DNA of 64,000 bases from Parapristionchus giblindavisi (taxonomy: Eukaryota; Nematoda; Chromadorea; Rhabditida; Diplogasteridae). How positions within the stretch are numbered: the stretch's first letter is position 1; every line of letters begins with the position of its first letter. Both the position numbers and the translations under genes were made by a program. A model generated the notes under the pieces. It had not been told where the DNA came from. It did not search any database and worked only from the letters and a program-made list of their open reading frames with translations. The stretch is from contig CALSFV010000407.1 in the NCBI GenBank assembly GCA_943737045.1, forward strand, positions 1 to 64,000. Reading direction: 5' to 3'. Positions 12,560 to 29,600 of the stretch are shown here, in pieces.

Positions 12560-13512
12560 GAAATGTCACCCCTCCCGACGAATTTTCAACAAAAAAAATG
12601 AAATAATCATTTTTCTCAATATTTTCAAATGTGGTCTTAGTCTATATGTATATTTTTCGTGTGTACGCGCATCACTACGAGTAAGATGGCATCATAGTGT
12701 ATCTTACTCTTGCGAATTTCAAGAAATTTAATTTTCGACAATTTGTACATACATCTCACATTCTGTTGCAATTCTCGATGCATGCGTAATAGAATTGGCA
12801 ATAATGCACTATTCATTGCGGGCCCGCAGAGCGGTGTAATTCATTGCGGCCCGAAAAGTATTATTAAAATGAAAAAGAAAAGAGAGAGAAGGAAGAGGAG
12901 AGGAAAAGGACTTTGCGGGCCCGCTATGCCATTGCGGGCCCGCAATGATTTTACACCGCAACATTCGAAATTGCGGGCCGCAATGATTTCACACCGCATT
13001 GCGGGCCCGCCGTCATTAGCAATGAAAAGTCGATTTCATTGCGGGCCCGCAACGCCCGAATTGCCAACTCTACTGCGTAATGTTGGCTGGCCAAGGGAAT
13101 GCGCCCACCATTTACGCAATCGTCAGGGCTGCAATATTCACTATGTCATTAGTTGCCCTAGTGCGTCAACGAGGATAGAAGAAGAAAAATCTAAAAATCA
13201 GACAAGAAAAAAACATATTCAGAACGATATGATATTACTGCTCAGCTGTGTTTATAAAAGGGTGCATGACATGTTGCATTCACCAATAAAAAGAAATAAA
13301 AGCCCTAGCTATCTTGATTGAAAAGTTATAAATTTATAATTTTTTTTTAATGTGAAATTTGTAGTGAGCCAGTTTGAGCCTCAGGGCATTTTCACTATAG
13401 CTTTCATCGGTCTGCCCCCGGTGTGTGTCTATAATGAAAGTATTGAGGGTCAGATCGAAAGTCCTCTCGAATGTCCGGACCATGCTCGAGTCTTACCGAG
13501 CCGGTCCCTTAA
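12560..13512. mobile_element. One-armed relative of the TTAA palindrome, with GCGGGCCCGC cluster
   Basis: 12600-12790 and 13080-13512 match one arm of the 7557-9765 element, ending CTTACCGAGCCGGTCCC then TTAA. The arm is split by a GC-rich insert (about 12815-13070) containing the 10-bp palindrome GCGGGCCCGC at least five times, often as ATTGCGGGCCCGCAATG. The opposite arm is missing. A 203-codon frame over this stretch is not considered a gene. Confidence 0.6.
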
Positions 13513-13560
13513 AGTATTTGAAAAAGGTTTCTTTCCCTTTTAACTCAAGTTTTTTTTAAG

Positions 13561-19831
<6,271 letters not shown>

Positions 19832-20949
19832 TGGCTGTCTCATGTTGTTCTAATTTAGTGTATGTATATGATCCACTTATCGACTTAAAGATGGAGACCC
19901 GCGAATATTCATGCACATCCCTCACATCTCATCTTGCATCTTGCGTCACATCTTGCCAAGTGATATGCGAGAAGTCACACGACTATTACTGCATGAAAAT
20001 TTTGATTTTATTGTTAGTGGAAGAATCGACCGAGTCCTTTCATGTTTCACTAGGGTTGCAACAGTGCTTATTGTTAGAAAGCACGCGACGTCGCGACGAT
20101 GAGAAAAGTACACAGCGTTCTCATGACTTTCAAAGCAAGAACGACCGCTCAACATATAAACTCTCTCGAATACAATGGTCTCTCCTTTGTCTTGCTTTGG
20201 AAGAAAAATAGCTTGGACCAGAATACTGTGAGTATTATTTATTGGAGAAAAAAACTAGTGAAATGATAGTTGGGTATTACATACCGTACTGTACACCGTA
20301 TGCACATCAGGTTTATTTTATCATCAGCCGCCGTACCAAATAGGTGGACCCTAAAATCAGTCCCCCCCCCCCCCTTGAGTCAATCGATATGTGAGATAGG
20401 AAGGCCTTTATTTGTAGTCGACATGATAGCGGAAATAGATCAAACAGGGAAGTGGCACAAAACTGATCGATGAGCGATTGAATAGGAATTATGGGATAAC
20501 GAAAATTAAAACAAGTGATGAACAAAATGCAGTAAATGGAGGAAAGAACTAAATAGAAAAATTTTTGAAAAGAAAAAAATCGAATATGTGTAATGTTATG
20601 AAAATGTTGCAAATGATATGATGCTCAATAAAGATAGCGAAAAAAGAGGGATATGAAAAGGAAGAATGAGAAAAGGAAGGGAAAGGGGGATTCAACAATA
20701 GCTATAATAGTTTCTTTAACACAAAACAATGATAATAGTCGATCAACTCAATATCAATAATACTTCAAAAATCATTCTCCATCCATCCATCCACCCATCC
20801 ATCACAAAGATCCATCCAATAATTTTTGCTGGTTCATCTTCCATTCTTCTACCGTTGTCCTTGAACCATCGTACGAACGTCTCTAGAAATTTAAATAATT
20901 ATAAATAAATAAGTAAAATGAAAAATATTGATGGTTAATAATTACTGTA
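19832..20949. other. No gene seen
   Basis: Contains one end of the GGAGACCCGCGAATATT repeat family (about 19888), a short poly-C run (20361) and AT-rich sequence. No splice-supported coding stretch was found. Confidence 0.4.
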
Positions 20950-20951
20950 CC

Positions 20952-21358
20952 TTTAATTCTTCAATCATTAATATTTAATTGTCGAGACGCATCGTAGGTA
21001 GTGCACGTCAAAGATCCTGAAATTTAATTAAATAAAATTAGAACAATGCAAACTCTTAAATTCTTACCTTTGATCAATGAATGAACTATTATCGATAGTA
21101 GCGGACGACACCTTCATCATAAGGATCCTGAAATTACATGAAATTAAACTAGAACAGTAGCAACGTATATATTCTTACCTTATTCAATAGAGTTGACTAT
21201 TGTTCACAAGAGATGATCCACCAACTACTGATATTTCGTACTATTTCATTGAGTAAAGCTACCATGGGAGTTCATCCCGGTGGATGCTATATCAATGAAT
21301 AGTAACAAAATATAGTAGAATGGGAGATCATCTTTATAAGAGATGACGATTCCCTGTG
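20952..21358 (-). other. Possible spliced transcript with repeated introns
   Basis: Read on the minus strand, three exons are suggested: 21358-about 21181, about 21129-21068 and about 21014-20952. The two separating introns have canonical GTAAGAAT starts and AATTTCAG ends and resemble each other (TTCTAGTTTAATTTCATG-like interiors). A further similar intron end precedes the first exon. Joined, the last two exons encode a short peptide starting MMKVSSATIDNSSFIDQRIF and ending at TAA, but the first exon has stops in all frames. This could be a small coding RNA, a long noncoding RNA, or diverged tandem repeats that mimic introns. Confidence 0.3.
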
Positions 21359-22066
21359 ATCCTGAAATTATATGAAATAAAACTAAAACAGCGTTCTACT
21401 ACTTCATAACTTTCATGTTCCATATCGGTGAAATTAACGATGAACGATCGTCAAAATGTAAAGAACAATATACTATAGTATCGATTCATACAAAATGTAT
21501 TATTAAACAAGTAAACAAAACAATAACACATAATAATAATCTAAACAATAAAATAAAAGGAGCGGAGACTTGCGGGATGACAATGTGGAGTTACAGTATA
21601 TCACATTGTGTCACGCTCAGTCAGCCGGGTCAACTCTAAATATCTCGACCATAAAATCACTCGTGCGGTGTTTTGAAAAATTATGGGTGAGATAGAGAGA
21701 AATAGTGTGCTAAACAAGAGACGCAGACAGACAGATTTTTGAGGCGCTCGGAATAGCCTCAATTTCTCGTCTACCCTATTCCCTCTTGTGATCTCTCACT
21801 TTCTTTCCCTCTCTACCTCACCCCCATTTCTGTCTCTCGACTTGATAGGAATTACAGTCGAGATGAGCCCCAAAATAGAGCCGATTCCTATAGAAAAAAG
21901 AGAGAAATTAGGGTCGACCTCTTGATCTACCACCCCTATTTGGTACGGCGGCAGGTTCCAGCAAAATATGCCGTCATAAGTATAGCGATGTGTATAATGC
22001 AAATAATATTTTGATTGATAATTTATCGATTGAACAATAAATTTTGAATAGCATTGATTGATTCGT

Positions 22067-23155
22067 TTAGGCCCAACGAGCGCGATAGTTGCTGTTATCG
22101 TTGTAGTTGTTGTTGGAATATCCTTGGTTAGAATAACCCTGATTGTTCGAATATCCTTGGTTGTTGGGGTATCCTTGGTTGTTGGAGTATCCGTTGTTAG
22201 AAGAGTCAGAGTAAGAGGTAGCTCCGTATGAGGATGAGGTACGTCCGGGGCAAGGACAGTAAGCGGCATCAGATCCGGGAAGTCCATCGGATCCAGGCTC
22301 TCCAGGAGCTCCGGGAGCTCCTTGGCGACCGGGCTGTCCGGGTCTTCCGTCGAATCCTGGGCGTCCGTCGTTTCCAGGTCTTCCATCGAGTCCGGGAGCT
22401 CCGGGACGTCCCTGAGGTCCAGGTCCACCAGGTCTTCCGTCGTTTCCGGGAGCTCCAGGGGTGTACTCGACTCCAGGTTGTCCATCGGCTCCGGGTCTTC
22501 CGTCGTTTCCAGGTCTTCCAGGCTGTCCGGGAGCTCCAGGCTCTCCGTTTCCACCAGGACGTCCGGGGTTTCCAGCGGGTCCGGGTCCTCCAGGGGCTCC
22601 GGGGCGTCCAGCAGGTCCTTGGAATCCGGGGTTTCCAGGTCTTCCAGGAGGTCCGGGTGGGCACTTGATGCAACCGCCGGGAATTCCGTAGGTAACGGCA
22701 AGAGCGATTCCGTTGGCTCCGGGACGTCCGGGTTGTCCAGGGTTTCCGTCCCTTCCGCGCTCTCCAGGTTGTCCAGGAGGTCCGGGAGGTCCAGCGGGGC
22801 ATCCACGAGACGAAGGTCCACAGTTGCACTGAGAGTTAGCCTGACGCTTGTTTCTTCCGAGAAGAGTAGCGAAAGTGGGAGGAGCATCAGAAGATCCAGA
22901 AGGATTTACGTGCATCTTGACAAGGCGGGTCCAGGTATCCTCAGCCATTACCTACAAAGACAATATTACATAACGGTGTCCAAGCCCGCGCATTCAAACA
23001 ATCCAAGGCTTTGCACTCACTCTGAACTCGGACATTCCTTGGTTAACTTCTTCCTGAAGACTTGAGATGTCGTTGACGATTGAGAAGATTGATACCAAAG
23101 ACACGAGAATCGCGCATAGCGACCCAGCTGAGGCCACGCCCACAATCCAAGACAT
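22067..23155 (-). CDS. Nematode cuticle collagen (left copy)
   Basis: Two exons: 23155-23021 (45 codons) and 22951-22067, with a 69-bp intron GTGAGT...TTTGTAG; 339 residues. The N terminus [20 protein letters not shown] is a hydrophobic anchor or signal segment of the Col_cuticle_N type. A subtilisin-like cleavage site, GRNKR, follows at about residue 76. Then come a short Gly-X-Y block, an interruption with Cys pairs (CNC, C, CIKC), a long Gly-X-Y block of about 115 residues, a CPC pair, and a Tyr/Asn-rich tail of repeated NNQGYS units that could be dityrosine cross-linked. The ATG directly follows ATTCTTCAG, so it is probably trans-spliced or has a 5'-UTR intron. It is a secreted structural protein of the exoskeleton. 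Its twin is 26247-27335, head to head. I cannot assign a specific col/dpy/rol name. Confidence 0.95.
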
Positions 23156-23357
23156 CTGAAGAATTATTGATTGATTACTGTAGCTGTAAAGAAATAATCG
23201 AAAAGGTGTGACAACAGTATGATAAAAGAAAAAAATACAAAATATTGTTCTACTAGAAGTGACCATTAGTACAGTATACTGTAAGACAAAGTCTGTTTGA
23301 AATTTTAGGAGAAAAACAAAGTAAGTATGACGTGACATGAACAACTGATCTCTTGGG

Positions 23358-23470
23358 TTATATACTACTCTCGTGCCCTGCGCCACTTCCTATCTCACTC
23401 CGAACTTATCTTTGCATCTCTACCCTCTCTACCCCACAGTTACAGTCTATCCGTGATGTCTGCTCGTCTG
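23358..23470 (-). promoter_or_regulatory. Collagen promoter (left copy), TATA box and conserved block
   Basis: On the minus strand TATATAA (23364-23358) lies about 205 bp upstream of the ATG. Just upstream, a block containing AGTTCGGAGTGAGATAGGAA and GCGCAGGGCA is nearly the same as at 25925-25960 before the right-hand collagen gene. Leader sequences between TATA and ATG differ much more, so the shared block is probably the functional core promoter. Confidence 0.6.
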
Positions 23471-23639
23471 CTTCTCTAGCAAGTACGAACTATTTCTCAG
23501 ACTATGATTCTTTTTTGGACGAACCCTATATCGTGTCCTTTTCGCCGAACAAAGTTATTTAATTGTTTGTGATTGCAATGAAATATGTGTTATGTGATTG
23601 ACAAATTGTAAAAAGCTACAATGACCAATGAGCTTACTA

Positions 23640-24082
23640 GGGAATGGTTTATTTGATGCATGAAATTACGGTTAGTGACATACATAGCGATAATCAGCAT
23701 GGTCGACTTAGTAAGAATCAACTTTCAAAAGCTGCGGTTGATCGATTTTTGAACGAAACCCGTCGCATATCCGCCGTACGAAAGACAGCCAAAAAGTTGC
23801 ATTTTTTGTGTTCTTTCACTTTTTGAACATGAGTTCGATTCCCCCGACAGTATTTTATGTCTGCATGGTAGTTCCAGCAAAAAAATTGCAGTATCAATGG
23901 AAATCAAGTCCAAAAAATCTTTTTTGGCTGTCTTTCGTACGGCGGATATGCGACGGGTTTCGTTCAAAAAATCGATCAACCGCAGCTTTTGAAAGTTGAT
24001 TCTTACTAAGTCGACCATGCTGATTATCGCTATGTATGTCACTAACCGTAATTTTATGCATCAAAGAAACCATTCCCTAGCT
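23640..24082. mobile_element. Inverted-repeat element between the collagen promoters
   Basis: Arms of about 165 bases: GGGAATGGTTTATTTGATGC from about 23640 and its complement to about 24080, both containing GAACGAAACCCGTCGCATAT. The spacer is about 110 bp. No coding capacity. Confidence 0.75.
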
Positions 24083-25900
24083 AAAGTTTTGTTTTTACCC
24101 GCCGAGCAAATTTTACTCTCCGCACTGCCAACACTGTCTCGTAGGCAAATAATACATTACCGGGGGAGTGAAATGAGCTTTAAAGGATATCTTGAATATA
24201 CAGACAATCAATACTGTATTTTTTCTTGATCTACCAGTCATATCATATTTAGTTGTCCTCATGAAAGCAATATTCATATTGGAGAGTTTCGAATCAGCTC
24301 GAAGTGTGCTTTAAAATTCCTGAAAGAAGAACGATGCACGCGAAATAATGCATCCTATTTTATTTTTAAAAACCTGATGCATGAACTTCACACGAAAAAC
24401 TACCATAATCCCATCATAGCTACTGTAATAGTTCATAGCTACAACAGGTTGTTGGCTATTGTAACTGTTGTGGTCAGGATCTTTATCAGTGTTCATACTG
24501 TTGGAAACTGGTTAGTGCCACTGCAACTTCGACACATTTGAACATTGTGCAGTGCTGGCACCATGCCAAGAGTGCTGTCTCGTCGTCTGACCCTCTTCGT
24601 TTCGTGTGCTCTCTCGTCACTCTCTAACCTACCTGCCGTAATCGACTGTTTTGTTAGTCTAGATCGTTCGCCACTCAATTTTCCACAGTGAATTCTGCCA
24701 GTTTGTGCTCCGAAAGTGAGACCGATCGCCCGAAATAGATATGCTATTAATAACAACGCGCTTTTAAAGATAAAGTTGTTTATGGTCAAAGAAAAGTATT
24801 ATGGCACAGCGAACTGTATAAGGCTTACTGTAGGTCCGATAATGTCAGATTATTTTTTAAACAATGTTTGTTAAGTGTAACAGTGCACTTACAATCAGCA
24901 TGGTTAGTAGTTAGTCGATTTGTCGTGGTATTTTATTATTCAGCTGTGCAAAGCATACCACACTCGACGATGTCAGATAGTTTCTCTTGTTCGATCAAAT
25001 GATTAACTCCATTCTAGAACACCAAGAACATGCGCGAATAGTACTGAGGTTATCGGTCACTATTTCACATTTACGATTGATTGAAAACTCAATAAACATC
25101 CCATAATTATCACGAGATATGACAAAACCAACGCTGAAATTTGTCTACGAATCTTACATTAAAGCTCATTTCGGAAATCCTTGGAACTCAAAGTTGAAGA
25201 TCAAAAATCAAGTGCAAGTTAAAAGTACATACACTCGGAAAATTGCACCATAAACCGTTACTTTTTGCCGATCACATGAACGTTTTAATTGGAACCGGGT
25301 TGCCGCATTTTTCTGGCGTGTCATTGCGTGCGCGTGCACGTGCACGTAGTTGAAAATGGGTCCATCACCTGATCACCTACAGTTGAAAACATAGGTCGAA
25401 AAGTATGCTACATAGTACCAAGCCTGACCGCATTTTGAGACAAAATTTCAGAAAGATCGAAAAACCTGACCGCATTTAGAATACCGAAAAGAAAAAAGAT
25501 TTTTGATTCTTTTATCAGAAGCGAAGCCATACATAGGCACGCTTTATATTCTTATAAATATATTTGATCACTTTAAAATCAAATAATATTAAATTTGCAT
25601 TTTATACAGTTTAAAATGCTATAGCTAAAGTCGTATTTGTAAATGTTTTTCTTTCTTTCGAAAACAACATAACGGAACGGCTAGTACACGTCATCAAATC
25701 AAAAGTCAACGATCGAAAGGGTACCCTTCTAGATGCTTCCATTTCGAAGTAGTATAGCGTAACCATATTTGTGCGATCAAGGTGACGGTCCGAGGCAAAC
25801 CCGAGAGAGTTTCGTGCCAAAAAAGAACGAGAGAGTGAGAAATAGCTCGTACTTGTCAGAGAAGCAGGCGAGCAGAGAGAGCACATGGACAGCTGAGGGT
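24083..25900. other. Intergenic; no gene seen
   Basis: Between the divergent collagen promoters. About 24270-24315 resembles a single end of the CTCTCCGC MITE. 25316-25345 has a GTGCGCGTGCACGTGCACG run with overlapping CACGTG. From about 25780 the sequence aligns in inverse orientation with about 23420-23560 (left promoter region). Confidence 0.4.
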
Positions 25901-25924
25901 TAGAGAGGGCAGAGATGCAGAGAA

Positions 25925-25976
25925 AAGTTCGGAGTGAGATGGGAAGTTGCGCAGGGCATATGAGTGGTATATAAAG
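25925..25976 (+). promoter_or_regulatory. Collagen promoter (right copy)
   Basis: TATATAAAG at 25968-25976, about 275 bp before the ATG, preceded by AAGTTCGGAGTGAGATGGGA and GCGCAGGGCA as in the left copy. Confidence 0.6.
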
Positions 25977-26246
25977 GTAGATTGGGTAAACGCATTTTAT
26001 CATAAAATCTTTCGAGAATTTCTGTCCAACTTTCCGCAATCCGTTTTATATCTTAGAATTCATACCCTTTTTCTAGATTTTAAAAACGTCTTTTTCTTTC
26101 GGTTTAATATAGTATTGGTATACTGTACTTTCGCATATAGTCAGCGATACCTTACCATAATTTTGTATCGTTTATCATTCCGTAGTCTCATCGTTTGCGA
26201 TCGATGATTACTTTACAGTTACGGTAATCAATCAATAATTCTTCAG

Positions 26247-27335
26247 ATGTCTTGGATTGTGGGCGTGGCCTCAGCCGGGTCGCTATGCGCGATTCTCGTG
26301 TCTTTGGTCTCAATCTTCTCAATCGTCAACGACATCTCAAGTCTTCAGGAGGAAGTTAACCAAGGAATGTCCGAGTTCAGAGTGAGTGCAAAGCCTTCGA
26401 TTGTTTAAATGCGCGGGCTTGGGCACCGTTATCAAATATTGTCTCTGTAGGTCATGGCTGAGGATACCTGGGCCCGTCTTGTCAAGATGCACGTAAATCC
26501 TTCCGGATCTTCTGATGCTCCTCCCACTTTCGCTACTCTTCTCGGAAGAAACAAGCGTCAGGCTAACTCTCAGTGCAACTGTGGACCTTCATCTCGTGGA
26601 TGCCCCGCTGGACCTCCCGGACCTCCTGGACAACCTGGAGAGCGCGGAAGGGACGGAAACCCTGGACAACCCGGACGTCCCGGAGCCAACGGAATCGCTC
26701 TTGCCGTCACCTACGGAATTCCCGGAGGTTGCATCAAGTGCCCACCTGGACCCCCTGGAAGACCTGGAAACCCCGGATTCCAAGGACCGGCTGGACGCCC
26801 CGGAGCTCCTGGAGGACCTGGACCCGCTGGAAACCCCGGACGTCCTGGTGGAAACGGAGAGCCTGGAGCTCCCGGACAGCCTGGAAGACCTGGAAACGAT
26901 GGCAGACCCGGATCCGATGGACAACCTGGAGTCGAGTACACCCCTGGAGCTCCCGGAAACGACGGAAGACCTGGTGGACCTGGACCTCAGGGACGTCCCG
27001 GAGCCCCCGGACTCGATGGAAGACCTGGAAACGACGGACGCCCAGGATTCGACGGAAGACCCGGACAGCCCGGTCGCCAGGGAGCTCCCGGAGCTCCTGG
27101 AGAACCAGGATCCGATGGACTTCCCGGATCTGATGCCGCTTACTGTCCTTGTCCCGGACGTACCTCATCTTCTTACGGAGCTACCTCTTACTCTGACTCT
27201 TCTAACAACGGATACTCCAACAACCAAGGATACCCCAACAACCAAGGATATTCGAACAACCAGGGATACTCTAACCAAGGATATTCCAACAACAACTACA
27301 ACGATAACAGCAACTATCGCGCTCGTTGGGCCTAA
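26247..27335 (+). CDS. Nematode cuticle collagen (right copy)
   Basis: Exons 26247-26381 and 26451-27335 (339 residues), with the same intron position and the same ATTCTTCAG-ATG junction as the left copy. Domain order: hydrophobic N terminus ([20 protein letters not shown]), Col_cuticle_N region, GRNKR cleavage site, short Gly-X-Y block, Cys cluster (CIKC), long Gly-X-Y block, CPC, and the NNQGYS-type tail. By eye the two proteins differ at only two residues (Thr/Ala in EDTW-x-RL; Ala/Ser in GRPG-x-DGQ), while synonymous changes are more numerous. Gly codons are almost all GGA, with Pro CCC/CCT/CCA, as expected of a highly expressed collagen. A hAT-type element lies 79 bp after the stop codon. 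Confidence 0.95.
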
Positions 27336-27413
27336 ACGAATCAATCAGTGTCATCTGAAATTTATTCAACAATCGATAAATCATCAAACGAAACATTGTT
27401 TCATTACCCACAT

Positions 27414-27944
27414 CAGGGCTGGGATTTTTTGATTTTGATTTTTTGATTTTTTTGAATTTTTTGACCATTTCAAAAAATTCAAAATCAAAAAAGTTTTTTG
27501 AATTTTTCTCAAAAAAATCAAAAAAAAATTAAATGTAAAAAGTGCCGTTAAAACGACAAAAAGTGAAACATTTGTGGAAAATTATGACAACGTTTGACAA
27601 AACTTAACTAAATTCCCATTTTTATCATTTTTCACGGTCTTGATGAAGCGGATTCAATGAGTTTTAGTGTGTATTAGTTTGCCCAATGCACTGAGGTAGA
27701 ATTTTTAAAAAGTGAAAAAATATTGTATGATGTTTTTCATGTTTCAGAATTTGGTTAATTGCGTAATTGAACGTTTTAACCACTTTTCAGGCAAAAATGA
27801 TGTGTCTGAATTGCTTAGTATCCTTTTAAACGAAGTAAAGAACTTTTTTCAAAAAATTTTTGAATTCAAAAAATTTTTGAGCCATTTTTTGAATTTTTTG
27901 ATCAAAAATTTTTTTGAAATTATTTTCAAAAAATCCCAGCCCTG
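27414..27944. mobile_element. hAT-type element 3' of the right collagen gene
   Basis: Ends CAGGGCTGGGATTTTTTGA and AAAAATCCCAGCCCTG, flanked by exact 8-bp duplications ACCCACAT (27406-27413, 27945-27952). The 531-bp AT-rich interior has no transposase. The left collagen copy lacks it: its 3' flank reads GCATTATACACATCGC at the matching place. Confidence 0.85.
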
Positions 27945-28135
27945 ACCCACATTCTAAAAACGGTAAATTTTTGTGGAAATTGACAACAAAATCAATCTGA
28001 TGCACATATGTACATACATACAGTATAAAATATATAACAAAATATCATTAGTTTTTTTCGCTAGATTTTTTTATAAATATCAGGTTAGCGCTTAAATTTA
28101 TGACTTATGTGGAGTGTGTTTGTAGCGTTGTAGTA

Positions 28136-28625
28136 TCGTACATCGAAAATTCATTGGATCATGAATCGCCAGAAGCACTCTGAGCCACTCTGGTGATTCA
28201 ACGGCGATTATGGCCGAATGAGGCTTTTTCGTGCTCTCTCTTTCTTTTCATTATTTTTCTTTCACTCTAATCTAGTTAGTCCGCGAGAATCGCATTTTTA
28301 TATTGTGTTATTCACAAAATCATCATGTTTATTTATTAATAAGTCGTTCCGATGAAAACATTTTGGGGGGCTACCGATTTCCCGGTTCCGGTTCTGTGAT
28401 ATCATCGGAACGATTTATTAATAAATAAAAATGATGATTTTGTGAAAAAACACAATATAAAAATGCAATTCTCGCGGACTAACTAGATTAGAGTGAAAGA
28501 AAAATAATGAAAAGAAAGAGAGAGCACGAAAATGCCTCATTCGGCCATAATCGCCGTTGAATCACCAGAGTGGCTCAGAGTGCTTCTGGCGATTCATGAT
28601 CCAATGAATTTTCGATGTACGATAT
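28136..28625. repeat. Near-perfect 490-bp hairpin
   Basis: About 215-base arms (TCGTACATCGAAAATTCATT ... ATTAATAAGTCGTTCCGATG and complement) surround a 50-bp loop containing CGATTTCCCGGTTCCGG. Mismatches between arms are few, so it is either young or maintained. Confidence 0.75.
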
Positions 28626-28659
28626 AACAACGCCTTAATCTGCCGTATTTTTCTTTAGG

Positions 28660-28793
28660 CATACTGTAGTCACACCTTTTTTCGATTGTTGCTTACTTTA
28701 CAACTATGGTAATCAATGTCTTGGATAATTCGTCAGATGTCTTGGATTGTGGGCGTGGCTTCAGCCGTGTCGTCCATTTTTGTTTCACCTTAA
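28660..28793 (+). pseudogene. Truncated copy of the collagen leader and exon 1
   Basis: The sequence CGTCAG-ATG at 28731-28739 is followed by codons for [10 protein letters not shown], matching both collagen genes, preceded by about 70 bp resembling their leaders (GGTAATCAAT, CACACCTTTTTTCGAT). After about 40 coding bases homology ends and the frame stops at 28793 after 18 codons. It is a third, broken collagen copy in plus orientation. Confidence 0.75.
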
Positions 28794-28912
28794 ATCCTTG
28801 TTCAGCAACAAAAATTTCTCGTTGTATACAGTATACCCGACTCATTTCATTAGTTATCCCCGTAAATTCTAGGTCGGTGCATAAATATCTGACTCTTTTG
28901 TGGAGTTTACAA

Positions 28913-29600
28913 GGGAAGCACCAGTTGCGACGGAAACGATTCTGAAAGGGACCCATATGGGTAGTTAGGGTTGAGGGGGGGGGGGTACCGACAAATCTGT
29001 TTTCAAAAGCTGCACTGCGGACCTACTAATCGATAATTTCGACTAGTGATTGTCCACCACCCTCACTAAATCCCTGCCCCAAGGCCTACATATTCGGAAA
29101 AGGCAGCGATTATCCATGTGAATGCAAGGAAGAAGGATACACTCGTTGTCCCAAGTTTTAGAAGCCGTTCTACTTCGAATGTTTTTGACGAACTTGCACC
29201 AATACTGATTATTTAGGTGTAGTTCCCCTTGTATACATCTTCATTCACCGTATTCTATTTGAATGATAAAGCTCTGAAATGTTGATGAAACAATGAAAAT
29301 GAAGTTGAGGAAGTTTGTAAAAATCAGCCAAATTATAATGACCAGGACGGGAATCGAAACAGGGGGTATGGGAGTGCTAGTGTGATGCGCTCCCGTTTGA
29401 GCCGCCAAGGCAGTTGTGCACTCTACGTTGCATCTCCTTGAGTATTTAAGCGGCGCTTGCGTCGATCGATATAATCGATTAGTAGGTCCGCGGTGCAGCT
29501 TTTGAACACAGTTTTGGCGGCCTCCCCCTCAACACTAATTACCCATATCGGTCCCTTTCAGAATCGTTTCCGTCGCAACTGGTGCTTCCCTTGTTAGTGG
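28913..29600. mobile_element. Foldback element, AAGGGAAGCACC family (copy 2), with tRNA-like core
   Basis: Arms (AAGGGAAGCACCAGTTGCGA ... ACTGCGGACCTACTAATCGA and complement) are about 130 bases. A degenerate tRNA-like stretch lies at about 29343-29412 on the minus strand (TTGGCGGCTCAAACGGGAGC; B-box GTTTCGATTCC). The acceptor ends do not pair, so it is not a working tRNA. Confidence 0.65.

Noticed and set aside
12710..13321. A 203-codon plus-strand frame
   Set aside because: It runs across a transposon arm and the GCGGGCCCGC cluster, and has no recognisable protein features.
21796..22887. A 363-codon minus-strand frame and plus-strand frames up to 247 codons over the left collagen gene
   Set aside because: They are out-of-frame shadows of the Gly-X-Y repeat. 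The collagen frame is supported by known domains and by the twin gene.
26515..27432. A 305-codon plus-strand frame over the right collagen gene
   Set aside because: Same shadow effect; the composition is a direct product of the collagen codon pattern.
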